From NCBI RefSeq assembly GCF_047250365.1, contig NZ_JBLBVL010000008.1:70396-134395 (forward strand): a DNA stretch of 64,000 nucleotides. The letters run 5' to 3'. Positions 55,839 through 64,000 of this stretch are shown piece after piece. The translations under genes were made by a program, and so were the position numbers. Within the stretch, counting starts at the first letter, position 1; every line of letters starts with the position of its first letter. The notes beneath the pieces are model-generated. The model had not been told where the DNA came from and did no database searches. It saw nothing but the letters and a program-made list of their open reading frames with translations. Origin of the DNA: Thaumasiovibrio sp047250365 (GTDB taxonomy: Bacteria; Pseudomonadota; Gammaproteobacteria; Enterobacterales; Vibrionaceae).

Positions 55839-55860
55839 AGCCACCTTATCAAAGGTGGCT
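55839..55860 (-). terminator. Probable terminator after hemL
   Basis: AGCCACCTT and AAGGTGGCT form a 9-base perfect stem with a 4-base loop about 30 bases after hemL. Only TTTC follows on the minus strand; the A run is on the other side, so efficiency is uncertain. Confidence 0.55.
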
Positions 55861-55888
55861 AAAAAACGGTAGTTGCTTTTTCGACCAG

Positions 55889-57175
55889 TTACTTAGCGAG
55901 TACAGCGAATGCTTTGTCAGCTGCTGCGATGGTTGCGTTGATCTCTGCATCACCATGAGACAGTGAAGTAAAGCTCGCTTCAAAGGCGGATGGTGCCAAA
56001 TAAATACCCTGTTCAAGCATTAGATGGAAAAAGCGTTTGAATTTGTCTGTGTCACAACGCGCCACATCGGCGTAGGTTTTGATGCTGGTTTGATCGGTAA
56101 AGAAGAAACCAAACATGCCGCCAACTTGGTGCACAAAGAGTGGGACGTTGTGCTTGTCAGCCATCGCCTTAAAGCCTTGGGCGAGGGTTTGGGTGATTTG
56201 TTGGAGTTTTTCCTCATTGCCTGGTTGGCTAATTAAACGCAAACTGGCTTGCCCTGCCGCCATGGCAATAGGGTTACCGGATAAAGTCCCTGCCTGATAG
56301 ACTGGTCCAGTTGGCGCGATAAACGCCATAATGTCGCGACGGCCACCAAATGCGCCTACTGGCATTCCGCCCCCAATTACTTTACCCAGCGTGGTTAAGT
56401 CAGGTGTGACTTGATAGTGTGCTTGAGCCCCACCCAGTGCGACACGAAACCCTGTCATTACTTCATCAAAGATCAGCAATGCATTGTACTGATCACACAG
56501 TGCTCTTAGCCCTTGCAAGAAGTCATCTTGTGGCGGAATACAGTTCATGTTGCCAGCAACGGGCTCTACTATAATGCAGGCGATGTCTTCAGGGTGAGAT
56601 GCAAAGGTCTGAGCGACAGATTCTAAATCATTAAATGTGCAGGTGAGTGTATGTTTGGCAAAGTCTGCTGGAACGCCAGGAGAGCTAGGCTGCCCAAGGG
56701 TTAACGCCCCAGAACCGGCTTTGACCAACAAACAGTCAGCATGACCGTGGTAGCAACCTTCAAATTTAACGATTTTGTCACGACCCGTAAAACCACGCGC
56801 TAACCGGATAGCACTCATCGTGGCCTCAGTGCCAGAGTTGACCATGCGTACCATCTCCATTGATGGTACTAACTGGCTGACTAATTCTGCCATGCTAATT
56901 TCTGATTCAGTCGGCGCACCAAAACTGAGACCATTTTGCGCTGCACTGATTACGGCTTGGCGAATCTCAGGGTGATTATGTCCTAAGATCATTGGTCCCC
57001 AAGACCCGACATAATCGATGTAGCTTTTATTATCGGCATCAAAGATGTAAGCCCCTTCGGCACGTTCAATAAACACGGGGTCTCCACCCACCCCGGCAAA
57101 TGCGCGGACGGGGGAGTTAACACCACCAGGAATGGTCTGTTGTGCTTTGGCAAAAAGTTCGGCTGACTTGCTCAT
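55889..57175 (-). CDS. hemL: Glutamate-1-semialdehyde 2,1-aminomutase
   Basis: A 428-residue PLP enzyme that converts glutamate-1-semialdehyde to 5-aminolevulinate in the C5 haem pathway. The PLP lysine is in TLGKVIGGGMPVGAFGG (about residue 265), and the N-terminus GGVNSPVRAF is invariant in the family. AGGGAAAG precedes the ATG. It is transcribed divergently from erpA, a common pairing in Vibrio. Confidence 0.98.
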   Translation of the reverse strand: MSKSAELFAKAQQTIPGGVNSPVRAFAGVGGDPVFIERAEGAYIFDADNKSYIDYVGSWGPMILGHNHPEIRQAVISAAQNGLSFGAPTESEISMAELVSQLVPSMEMVRMVNSGTEATMSAIRLARGFTGRDKIVKFEGCYHGHADCLLVKAGSGALTLGQPSSPGVPADFAKHTLTCTFNDLESVAQTFASHPEDIACIIVEPVAGNMNCIPPQDDFLQGLRALCDQYNALLIFDEVMTGFRVALGGAQAHYQVTPDLTTLGKVIGGGMPVGAFGGRRDIMAFIAPTGPVYQAGTLSGNPIAMAAGQASLRLISQPGNEEKLQQITQTLAQGFKAMADKHNVPLFVHQVGGMFGFFFTDQTSIKTYADVARCDTDKFKRFFHLMLEQGIYLAPSAFEASFTSLSHGDAEINATIAAADKAFAVLAK

Positions 57176-57368
57176 TGATTTCTTTCCCTATATTGGTTTT
57201 TATTGATTGTATCTAACTTCGGGGAAGTTTGGCGAGTATTGTTATTATTGGTCTTTGGCAACTAATCGCATAAAATGTCGGCAAATTTTGATGATTCGCG
57301 GTAGAATACTTGAATGAATTAGTCAGGTATTGGATAATTGCGGTTAAACGGCAATGTTGGAGAGTAGA

Positions 57369-57710
57369 ATGGGCGATGCAAACTTGCCACTGAACTTTAG
57401 CGAAGTTGCGGCGAACAGAGTGAAAACGCTGATTGCCGAGGAAGAAAACCCAAATCTGAAATTACGCGTGTATATTACAGGTGGCGGTTGTAGTGGCTTC
57501 CAGTATGGGTTTACATTTGATGAAAGTGTTAATGAGGGTGATACCACCATTGAAAATAGTGGTGTAACACTGGTGGTTGATCCAATGAGTCTGCAATACC
57601 TAATTGGTGGTACTGTTGACTATACGGAAGGACTGGAAGGTTCGCGTTTTTTCGTTGATAACCCAAATGCAACGACCACATGTGGTTGCGGGGCATCGTT
57701 TAGTGTTTAA
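57369..57710 (+). CDS. erpA: ErpA, A-type Fe-S cluster carrier
   Basis: A 113-residue A-type carrier. Three Fe-S ligand Cys are visible in GGGCSGFQYGFTF and TTCGCGASFSV. ErpA passes clusters to IspG/IspH and other enzymes. I choose ATG 57369 (MGDANLPLNF) because GGAG lies 6 bases upstream and the length matches E. coli ErpA; ATG 57354 has no ribosome site. TAGAAT (57302-57307) is a plausible -10 with a weak -35. Confidence 0.97.
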   Translation: MGDANLPLNFSEVAANRVKTLIAEEENPNLKLRVYITGGGCSGFQYGFTFDESVNEGDTTIENSGVTLVVDPMSLQYLIGGTVDYTEGLEGSRFFVDNPNATTTCGCGASFSV

Positions 57711-57718
57711 GCTAAATG

Positions 57719-57756
57719 AGACATAAAAAACCGCCAGTTGGCGGTTTTTTTATGTC
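57719..57756. terminator. Bidirectional terminator between erpA and the M23 peptidase gene
   Basis: AAAAAACCGCCA and TGGCGGTTTTTT within a longer near-perfect repeat that extends to GACAT/ATGTC, with T tracts on both strands. It serves the convergent genes. Confidence 0.92.
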
Positions 57757-57780
57757 TCCAAAGTGAGTGCCACTCAATAA

Positions 57781-59088
57781 CTAAGGCCGTTCACTATCGA
57801 TAAGTAAATAGTGATTAGCGACCAGATCATCAAAGTGCATCATCTGAGCGACTTGGTTTTGTGCATGGCGTAAAAAAACCGTTTTCTCGTCACCAAGCAA
57901 GGATTCAGCCTGCGGTAAATCGACGGTTCTCGGGTTTTTATGCTTCCCGTTTACCAGAAACTCATAGTGCAGGTGTGCTCCAGTGACACGCCCAGTCGCA
58001 CCTAATGTACCTATTGTCTCGCCCTGTTTGACTCGCTGCCCTGTACGTACTGTTCGTTTTGTTAGGTGCAGATATTTGGTGGTATAGGTCGCATTGTGGC
58101 GAATAAAGACATAGTTACCATTATACTGGTTATAACTAGATTCAGTGACAACGCCGTTACCCGCAGCCCATATTGGCGTACCGACAGGGGCGACGTAGTC
58201 AGTACCGTTATGGGCACGTACCCGTCCGGTAACGGGGTGTAAGCGCTTAGGATTAAAATTGGAACTGACATAGCGGAAATTAACGGGAGAGCGAAGAAAG
58301 GCCTTTTTCATGGCTAAGCCTTGAGCATCATAATACTCACCATTTTCGGCTAAAATGGCTGTAAATGTTTGACCAAAATTGGTAAATTCAGCCGCCAATA
58401 TCTTGCCGTGTCCCATATATTGCCCTTCAGACCAGCGCTCTTCGAACAGAACCTTAAAATGATCGCCAGCCCTAATATCTAATGCGAAATCAATGTCCCA
58501 GCCAAACAGTGTGGCGAGTTCCATGACTTGGTTTGGGGTTAACCCAGCGCCGATGCCTGCATTCCAGAAACTTGATGTGATTGACGCTTGAGCATAATTG
58601 GTTTGGTAGTCGACATCTTTGACGTGGAGACGAGAAGAAAAAGCGTTGTCGGAAATGCGTTCAATAATCAATGTTTTAGTATTCGACTTTCTTTGTCGCA
58701 ATTGTTGTAGTTGGCCGAGTTCATCGCGACCAAACTCTAGTTCAACGCCGGGACGCAGTTGAGTAAGGCTTTTAGCTTCATCATCGCTGTTAATGAGCTG
58801 ATGAAGGGTCCGAGCGCTAAACCCCAGCTGTTGGAAAACCACGGCCAGACTTTCCCCACTAGCAATGGTGTGCTTTTGCCATTGTAGTGCTTGACCGCTG
58901 GGCGCAACGGCTATTTCTCTAGGGGCTAGGTTGAGGGGCAGTGGGTAAGTTTCACTTGTTTGGTAAGTGAAGTAGTTATCTGGTGCCTTGGTATCACTGG
59001 GAATAACAACTGCAAAAAAGAAGCAACTAATGGCGATGAATAATAGATAACGTTTAGGCTTGTTTTTGAAGATGCGAAAAAATGACAA
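57781..59088 (-). CDS. M23 family murein endopeptidase (MepM/Shy-like)
   Basis: A 435-residue envelope protein with one N-terminal membrane anchor (YLLFIAISCFFFAVVIP), a LysM-like segment (HTIASGESLAVVFQQLGFS, about residue 73), a Csd3-type second domain and a C-terminal LytM/M23 domain. Zinc ligands are visible in AHNGTDYVAP (HxxxD, about 310) and GAHLHYEF (HxH, about 392). Such DD-endopeptidases cut cross-links so new strands can be inserted. The catalytic set is complete. Which Vibrio Shy paralogue it matches cannot be decided here. Confidence 0.92.
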   Translation of the reverse strand: MSFFRIFKNKPKRYLLFIAISCFFFAVVIPSDTKAPDNYFTYQTSETYPLPLNLAPREIAVAPSGQALQWQKHTIASGESLAVVFQQLGFSARTLHQLINSDDEAKSLTQLRPGVELEFGRDELGQLQQLRQRKSNTKTLIIERISDNAFSSRLHVKDVDYQTNYAQASITSSFWNAGIGAGLTPNQVMELATLFGWDIDFALDIRAGDHFKVLFEERWSEGQYMGHGKILAAEFTNFGQTFTAILAENGEYYDAQGLAMKKAFLRSPVNFRYVSSNFNPKRLHPVTGRVRAHNGTDYVAPVGTPIWAAGNGVVTESSYNQYNGNYVFIRHNATYTTKYLHLTKRTVRTGQRVKQGETIGTLGATGRVTGAHLHYEFLVNGKHKNPRTVDLPQAESLLGDEKTVFLRHAQNQVAQMMHFDDLVANHYLLIDSERP

Positions 59089-59215
59089 AATTAAGGTACC
59101 AAAGTTGCGGTAATTAAAAATATGACAGTGAATAGTGTAACTGGTTTCAAAATGAAGTGCTATTCAAGTAAACTGAGCGGATATTAGTTAAAGATAATTG
59201 TGGGAGCACACACGC

Positions 59216-60403
59216 ATGGCCAGCATTGAACAGGCGCTAGCTGAAATTAAACGCGGAGTAGATGAACTTATTCCGGAAGAAGAGCTGATTGAAAAACTGA
59301 AACAAGGGCGTCCGCTACGCATCAAACTGGGTGCAGATCCAACGGCACCGGATATTCACCTTGGCCACACTGTTATTCTTAATAAGCTGCGTACTTTTCA
59401 AGAGTTGGGGCATGATGTCACCTTTTTGATTGGTGACTTTACTGGAATGGTGGGTGATCCGACGGGTAAAAATACCACTCGTCCACCGTTAACTCGTGAA
59501 GATGTTTTAGCCAATGCTGAAACCTATAAAGAGCAGGTGTTCAAGATCCTTGATCCAGCCAAGACAAAAATTGCCTTTAACTCTGAGTGGCTATCTGAGC
59601 TTGGTGCTGCGGGTATGATCAAACTGGCTGCAAACCAAACGGTTGCACGTATGCTTGAGCGTGATGATTTTAAAAAGCGCTATGCGGATGGTCGTCCTAT
59701 CGCTATCCACGAGTTTATGTACCCGTTATTGCAGGGCTATGATTCAGTTGCTATGGAAACTGACGTTGAGTTAGGCGGTACGGATCAGAAGTTCAATTTG
59801 CTAATGGGTAGAGAGCTACAGAAAGCAAATGGGCAAAAGCCACAAGTCGTGTTAACGATGCCATTGCTGGTTGGTTTGGACGGCGAAAAGAAAATGTCCA
59901 AGTCGGCGCATAACTATATCGGTATCAGTGAATCGCCAACAGAAATGTTCGGCAAGATCATGTCTATCTCTGATGATCTAATGTGGAATTACTACGAATT
60001 ATTGTCGTTCCGTCCATTAGAAGAGATCGAGCAGTTTAGAGCGGATATTGCCAATGGTAAAAACCCTCGTGACATTAAAGTACTGCTTGCCAAAGAGATC
60101 ATTGCTCGTTTCCATTCAGATGAACTCGCTGAAGCGGCAGAGCAGGAATTTATTAATCGCTTCCAGAAAGGGGCGATGCCGGAAGAGATGCCTGAATTCA
60201 CCTTTGATACGGGTATTGCGATTGCAAACGTGTTGAAGGACGCTGGATTGGTGAACTCGACGTCTGATGCGATGCGTATGATTCGCCAGGGTGCTGCTAA
60301 GCAAGACGGAGAAAAAGTGTCTGATACGAAGCTGGTTCCAGCAGTGGGTACTTATGTATTCCAAGTTGGTAAGCGTAAATTTGCACGAGTAACCATTGCT
60401 TAA
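59216..60403 (+). CDS. tyrS: Tyrosyl-tRNA synthetase
   Basis: A 395-residue class Ic synthetase. PTAPDIHLGHTV (HIGH-type, residues about 43-52) and KKMSKSAHNYI (about 225) form the ATP site; an S4 RNA-binding domain ends the protein (MIRQGAAKQDGEKV). The length and HLGH form match the TyrRS type of Vibrio and Haemophilus rather than the shorter E. coli enzyme. The start ATG 59216 has GGGAG 9 bases upstream; the frame is open to TTG 59198. Confidence 0.98.
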   Translation: MASIEQALAEIKRGVDELIPEEELIEKLKQGRPLRIKLGADPTAPDIHLGHTVILNKLRTFQELGHDVTFLIGDFTGMVGDPTGKNTTRPPLTREDVLANAETYKEQVFKILDPAKTKIAFNSEWLSELGAAGMIKLAANQTVARMLERDDFKKRYADGRPIAIHEFMYPLLQGYDSVAMETDVELGGTDQKFNLLMGRELQKANGQKPQVVLTMPLLVGLDGEKKMSKSAHNYIGISESPTEMFGKIMSISDDLMWNYYELLSFRPLEEIEQFRADIANGKNPRDIKVLLAKEIIARFHSDELAEAAEQEFINRFQKGAMPEEMPEFTFDTGIAIANVLKDAGLVNSTSDAMRMIRQGAAKQDGEKVSDTKLVPAVGTYVFQVGKRKFARVTIA

Positions 60404-60423
60404 TGGTTTCGCTCTGATTTGAT

Positions 60424-60457
60424 AAAAAATGCCCGGTGATAGACCGGGCATTTTTAT
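60424..60457. terminator. Bidirectional terminator between tyrS and the yicG-like gene
   Basis: AAAAATGCCCGGT and ACCGGGCATTTTT enclose a 5-base loop, with T tracts on both strands for the convergent genes. Confidence 0.92.
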
Positions 60458-60473
60458 TTATAAGCAGGAATAA

Positions 60474-61088
60474 TTAAGCTTGTTTAAGCACAAAGCTTGG
60501 CAGCGATAAGTGCCATTTGATGGCGGCTAATCGAATCATAAGGGTTGTAATTATCCCAGCGATCATTGCCCCATTAGTTGGAACGGATAATGCCAAAGCA
60601 CCTGTGTGTACAATCCCCCCTGCGATACAGGCCGTGGCGTAGACTTCGGTACGTAAAACCATCGGAATTTCACGCGCTAATACATCACGGATGATGCCGC
60701 CTCCGCATCCAGTCATTACGCCCATAATAACAGCAACAATTGGAGCAGCGCCGAAAGCCAGAGCTTTTTCTACGCCAATCGCGACAAATACCGCAAGCCC
60801 AATAGCATCGGAAACAGGGAGGAGATACCAAGGTAAGCGCTTCGGGTTTTTAATTAACAGCATAGACAATAAGCTGGTGATTAAAATAACCCAAATATAG
60901 GCTGCATTGGTGATCCAAAAAACAGGTGTAGCGCCTAGTGCCATATCACGAATTGTACCGCCACCAATGGCGGTCACGCTCGCCAGCACTAATACGCCAA
61001 AAGGGTCCATCCTTAGGCGTCCAGCCAGTAGCACTCCAGAGATGGCAAAAATTGCAGTGCCGAATAGGTCGAGTAAATAAATTAACAT
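60474..61088 (-). CDS. TRIC-family membrane protein (YicG/UPF0126)
   Basis: A 204-residue protein with seven predicted helices in two UPF0126 repeats, each with a glycine-rich kink: TAIGGGTIRDMALG (about residue 40) and MTGCGGGIIRDVLA (about 125). Prokaryotic TRIC relatives form cation channels; E. coli YicG has been linked to glycine uptake. Substrate is unknown here. I use ATG 61088 (MLIYLLDLFGTAIFAISG), matching YicG; GTG 61100 is an alternative start. Confidence 0.88.
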   Translation of the reverse strand: MLIYLLDLFGTAIFAISGVLLAGRLRMDPFGVLVLASVTAIGGGTIRDMALGATPVFWITNAAYIWVILITSLLSMLLIKNPKRLPWYLLPVSDAIGLAVFVAIGVEKALAFGAAPIVAVIMGVMTGCGGGIIRDVLAREIPMVLRTEVYATACIAGGIVHTGALALSVPTNGAMIAGIITTLMIRLAAIKWHLSLPSFVLKQA

Positions 61089-61228
61089 AGTGACAATCAC
61101 ACTATCAGTAGGAACAGGAGTGGTGATTGTAAAGCAGAAAACGTGCCTTACAACCCTGAGAGTGGTGAAAAAGTTGCGCTACATCATGCGAAAATAAAAA
61201 TTTTCGTTATAGTTCGATACCTGCCCAA

Positions 61229-62038
61229 TTAGGGATGCAGTACCGCACAAATATCAGCCGCTGCCATTAAGCTTCGTGGAGTCGCGCGATTCAACCAATC
61301 GCTATTTAGGCTAATCACATTTGCATTTTGTACTGCAGGTAGCACTTCTTTCCAGCGCTGCCACATTTCACCATCTGACTCTTGAGAGTGCGGTAGAAAT
61401 ATAACATCCGGCTGGCGACTAATGACCTGCTCCGGGCTAATTTGTGGATAAGGGGCCGCACTATCGCCAAAAATATTTTCCCCATTGCATATTTCAAAAA
61501 CAGAACCAGGCCAAGCAGTACGATTGACCGAGATGAGTGGATGAGTGCTGAGTTGATAGAAAAAGCGTACCGGCGGCATGTCTTTGTATTGCTCTTTGAG
61601 GTGATTGAGCTGAGCACTAAACTCGTCAGCAGCTTGCATTCCAATGGCGGGGTTTGAAGACCATTGACTTAGTTGGGTAATAACGCGAGCAATGTCGTCA
61701 AGAGAGTCGGGATAAGTATTGATAACTGTATAGCCGAGTTGGCGAAGCTTGAGTAATTGCTGTGATGGATTGCCACCCTCCCAAGCGAGAATAAGGTCTG
61801 GATTAAGCGCAACAATACGTTCTAGGTTTAGCCCTCGATGGTTAGCAACGCGTTCAATATTGAGTGCGCTCTTGGGGTAGTCACTATGTTCGCTGACCGC
61901 AACGATAGCATCGCCAAGGCCTGCGGCATAAGCCAGTTCCGTGCCTTGTGGTGATAGTGTGATAACACGCTGTGCTGGTTGAGATAGCGCAAAGCACGAA
62001 AATAGAAAGAGTAGTGTCGTGATCAGTGTTCGAGTCAT
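61229..62038 (-). CDS. btuF: BtuF-type periplasmic cobalamin-binding protein
   Basis: A 269-residue class III solute-binding protein with a signal peptide (LITTLLFLFSCFALSQPA). The N-domain has RVITLSPQGTELAYAAGLGDAIVAV, typical of BtuF. It delivers vitamin B12 to BtuCD, which is not encoded in the window. The ATG lies one base after the stop of the CbiB-like gene (TAATATG), so the two are translationally linked. Other cobinamide or haem-type ligands are possible but less likely. Confidence 0.88.
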   Translation of the reverse strand: MTRTLITTLLFLFSCFALSQPAQRVITLSPQGTELAYAAGLGDAIVAVSEHSDYPKSALNIERVANHRGLNLERIVALNPDLILAWEGGNPSQQLLKLRQLGYTVINTYPDSLDDIARVITQLSQWSSNPAIGMQAADEFSAQLNHLKEQYKDMPPVRFFYQLSTHPLISVNRTAWPGSVFEICNGENIFGDSAAPYPQISPEQVISRQPDVIFLPHSQESDGEMWQRWKEVLPAVQNANVISLNSDWLNRATPRSLMAAADICAVLHP

Positions 62039-62039
62039 A

Positions 62040-62990
62040 TTATGCAATGATTATCCATAGAGAGCAGAAAATACCCCAAAGCCATAACCGACGTAAGAGT
62101 AGTTGTTGTAATTGAGCAAGGTGCAGTGCGGCGGGGGCAATAGGACCACCGACTTTAGGTCGTTCGAAACGTTGCTTCTGGTATATAACCGGCCCCCCAA
62201 GAGAAAGCGTTAAGCGACTACCTACAGCTGTCAGTAACCAACCTGGACCAGGCAGTGGCCACTGCTCACCTTGCCGCCAGAGGGCAGTAAAATTGTGTCG
62301 CGTATTTTTTCCTGTCGCAAGCAGTAAGGCAAATAAGCGCAGAGGAATGATATCAGCAATGGCGAGTAGACGTACTGCAGAAAGTCCAAAGTTATGATAT
62401 TGAATGCGAGAGGGTGACCAACACCGCGCCAATGTCAGCGTAAGACGATACAGTATCGCACCGATACCACCTGCCAGCGTGTACCAAAAGAGAACAGCAA
62501 CGACCTGACGACCATAACCAAGTAATAGTGTTTCAGCACAGGCTTTGCCTATTCCGATCTGGGTTAATGTGTTTGTGTCGCGATTAAGTTGTGTGCTGAG
62601 CAACTGCCGGCAATAAGCGATCCGATTGTCAGCCAAGCCTTGCGTGATCCGTTTGCCTAGTTGGTGTGGCTGTTGCCACTCAATGGCTAGCCATAGCAGT
62701 GTCATATTAAATAGGGAGGGGTACCACACGAGCTGATAGGCGGCGAACAGAAAGATGAAAGCAGAGCAGTATAGTAATAACCAGGCCAGAAAGCCGGAGA
62801 GTTGGCGCTGCTTGATAGAGTCTGATGCTTTGTTGACTCTTGTTGCGATTAAGAGCCCGAGCTTTTTCCAAATTTGTATGGGATGTAGCTCGGGTGGAAT
62901 AGGGAGAAGCCAGTGCAACAAGAGGGCACCCCACATCGCGAGTAGGGTGTCATTATTAAAGGCTAACGTGAAAAATCCATTTATCGTCAC
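62040..62990 (-). CDS. Divergent CobD/CbiB-like membrane protein
   Basis: A 316-residue polytopic protein of the CobD/CbiB family, whose members join cobyric acid to aminopropanol phosphate. Retained family features are LHPIQIWKKLG near the N-terminus, NRDTNTLTQIGIGKACAETL in the middle and ADIIPLRLFALLLA. However, the region that usually reads AEN..DG...PLFW is GYGRQVVAVLFW, and the NTLDSM-like segment is LTLARCWS, so conserved acidic residues seem lost. Activity is doubtful. The start is probably GTG 62990, 10 bases after the mtnN stop; the open frame reaches into mtnN. It sits between mtnN and btuF in one operon. Confidence 0.72.
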   Translation of the reverse strand: MTINGFFTLAFNNDTLLAMWGALLLHWLLPIPPELHPIQIWKKLGLLIATRVNKASDSIKQRQLSGFLAWLLLYCSAFIFLFAAYQLVWYPSLFNMTLLWLAIEWQQPHQLGKRITQGLADNRIAYCRQLLSTQLNRDTNTLTQIGIGKACAETLLLGYGRQVVAVLFWYTLAGGIGAILYRLTLTLARCWSPSRIQYHNFGLSAVRLLAIADIIPLRLFALLLATGKNTRHNFTALWRQGEQWPLPGPGWLLTAVGSRLTLSLGGPVIYQKQRFERPKVGGPIAPAALHLAQLQQLLLRRLWLWGIFCSLWIIIA

Positions 62991-63000
62991 GTCTATTCCA

Positions 63001-63702
63001 CTATTTATCGTTAAGTAGAGCAACCATTTTAACTGCCATTTCAGACGAGCTCTTTGCGGCAATCGGTAAAAACTGATGGAAATCCATCGGTGATTCTTTG
63101 TCTACAACGTCAGAAATGGCGCGAACAACCACAAAAGGAACCTTGAACTGGTGACAGACTTGCCCAATGGCCGCTGCTTCCATTTCTGCTGCCACGATGG
63201 TTGGGAAGTGGTGACGTATGTAGTCAATCTTCTCTTTTGTGCAGATGAATGCATCGCCTGAACAAATTAAGCCGCGTAGTGCACGTGTATTGCCAGATGC
63301 TAGGATGGCTTGTTCTGCAATATCGATCAGCTGGCTATCTGCTTGAAAGGCTGCAGGCTGCTGCGCCATTTGCCCCATCTCATAACCAAACGCAGTGACA
63401 TCTGCATCGTGATGGCGAACCTCGGTTGAGACTACGACATCACCCATTGTTAGTGTGTTATCAAAACCGCCAGCTGATCCAGTGTTTATGATGGCATCTG
63501 GGGAGAACCGCTCAAGGAGTAAAGTGGTTCCAACGGATACAGCGACCTTACCAATTCCTGATTGCAGTAATACCACATCTGCGCCATCTAGGCGGCCTTC
63601 GTAAAAGGTACACCCTGCCAGATCAAGTCTATTTACATCAGTAAGAAGTGATTTCAATATCTCAACTTCTTGTTCCATCGCTCCAATAATGCCGATTTTC
63701 AT
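63001..63702 (-). CDS. mtnN: 5'-methylthioadenosine/S-adenosylhomocysteine nucleosidase
   Basis: A 233-residue nucleosidase that hydrolyses MTA and SAH; in Vibrio it also feeds the LuxS/AI-2 pathway. The catalytic acid Glu12 (GAMEQEVE) and the purine-site RAISDVVDKES (Asp near 197) are present, as is FICSGDAF-like IKE region VCSGDAFICTKEKI. I place the start at ATG 63702 (MKIGIIGAMEQE), matching E. coli length, with GAGATG just upstream. A TGCTAAACT extended -10 (63745-63737, minus strand) is a possible promoter. Confidence 0.97.
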   Translation of the reverse strand: MKIGIIGAMEQEVEILKSLLTDVNRLDLAGCTFYEGRLDGADVVLLQSGIGKVAVSVGTTLLLERFSPDAIINTGSAGGFDNTLTMGDVVVSTEVRHHDADVTAFGYEMGQMAQQPAAFQADSQLIDIAEQAILASGNTRALRGLICSGDAFICTKEKIDYIRHHFPTIVAAEMEAAAIGQVCHQFKVPFVVVRAISDVVDKESPMDFHQFLPIAAKSSSEMAVKMVALLNDK

Positions 63703-63924
63703 AATCATCTCAGTTTGGTTTATACAAGAAAGCCAGAGTTTAGCATGCATTCAGCTGCGATAAGAGTGGCTTGTTGTTTGGCAAAATGGTCTAAAGTATG
63801 AAAAGTCTCACTAGCATTGCAATATAAAAGCAGAGAATAAAGCTGCATTTTGCATCAATAACATACGAATTGATGCGATTTTGAACGCTTGAGGTGTTTT
63901 TGGCGTTTTTTATCAAAATACTGC

Positions 63925-63961
63925 TTGCCAGATGATTTTAACTCCCTATAATGCGCCACCA
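63925..63961 (+). promoter_or_regulatory. rRNA operon P1-type promoter reading out of the window
   Basis: TTGCCA (63925-63930), a 16-base spacer ending AACTCCC, TATAAT (63947-63952), then GCGCCACC and a start base A at 63961. The block AACTCCCTATAATGCGCCACC is the same as I recall for E. coli rrnB P1. An A/T-rich UP-like segment (63905-63922) precedes it. No 16S sequence is reached before the window ends. The rest of 63703-63900 holds the mtnN leader and A/T-rich sequence that could bind Fis. Confidence 0.88.
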
Positions 63962-64000
63962 CTGCCAAGGAAAACGAGACGAAAGTCACACTGATTGGTA

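Noticed and set aside
1..64000. CRISPR arrays, insertion sequences, integrons, phage genes, toxin-antitoxin or defence systems
   Set aside because: No regularly spaced repeats, transposase or integrase frames, or typical defence genes were seen; gene content is core and catabolic.

Overview
The window is chromosomal DNA from a marine gammaproteobacterium of the Vibrionaceae. The evidence is an MSHA type IV pilus locus beginning with csrD (mshH), a chitobiose-utilisation cluster next to a ChiS-type hybrid sensor kinase in the order known from Vibrio cholerae (VC0611-VC0622), and Vibrio-like protein sequences throughout. The base composition looks near-balanced by eye. The genus (Vibrio, Salinivibrio, Grimontia or Enterovibrio) cannot be fixed without database comparison. 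I see no insertion sequence, prophage, CRISPR array or toxin-antitoxin pair. Most of the window is core genome in blocks that look rearranged relative to V. cholerae.

Layout. Bases 1-1721 hold the 3' part of csrD. Bases 1888-15777 hold the MSHA locus on the + strand: mshI, J, K, L, N, E, G, then a pilin (mshA), C, D, O, P, Q. Compared with the V. cholerae order (I J K L M N E G F B A C D O P Q), mshM, mshF and a second pilin (mshB) are absent and MshN is short. A 21-codon hydrophobic micro-ORF sits directly in front of the pilin and overlaps its start. Bases 15996-26634 hold mreBCD-maf-rng-yhdP-nitrilase-tldD (cell shape, nucleotide sanitation, RNA decay, envelope lipid transport, peptide processing), ending at a terminator shared with the convergent pepA-holC-valS group (26708-31688, minus). 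lptF-lptG (31878-34050) diverge from pepA and converge on an RDD membrane protein gene. A tRNA-Leu(CAA) with its own promoter and terminator follows.

Bases 34943-49350 (minus strand) are the chitobiose operon: solute-binding protein, two permeases, two ATPases, GH9 glucosaminidase, glucosamine kinase, GH20 hexosaminidase, GH94 chitobiose phosphorylase and a phosphohexomutase. Together they import (GlcNAc)2 and its deacetylated forms and convert them to sugar phosphates. A 640-base non-coding control region precedes the operon and carries candidate CRP and SlmA sites and TTGACG repeats. Beyond it lies chiS, whose product in V. cholerae is held in check by the unliganded binding protein and activates this promoter directly. 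Intercistronic hairpins after the binding-protein gene and before the mutase gene suggest graded expression along the operon.

Bases 53567-63702 carry housekeeping genes: rsmC, an AI-2E-family permease, hemL, erpA, an M23 endopeptidase, tyrS, a TRIC-family YicG-like protein, btuF, a divergent CobD/CbiB-like protein and mtnN. The last ~80 bases contain a near-perfect rRNA P1-type promoter reading out of the window, so an rRNA operon very probably begins just past the right edge.

The most interesting observations are the reduced MSHA gene set with the coupled micro-ORF, the control architecture of the chitobiose operon, and the CbiB-like protein that lacks family signature residues.
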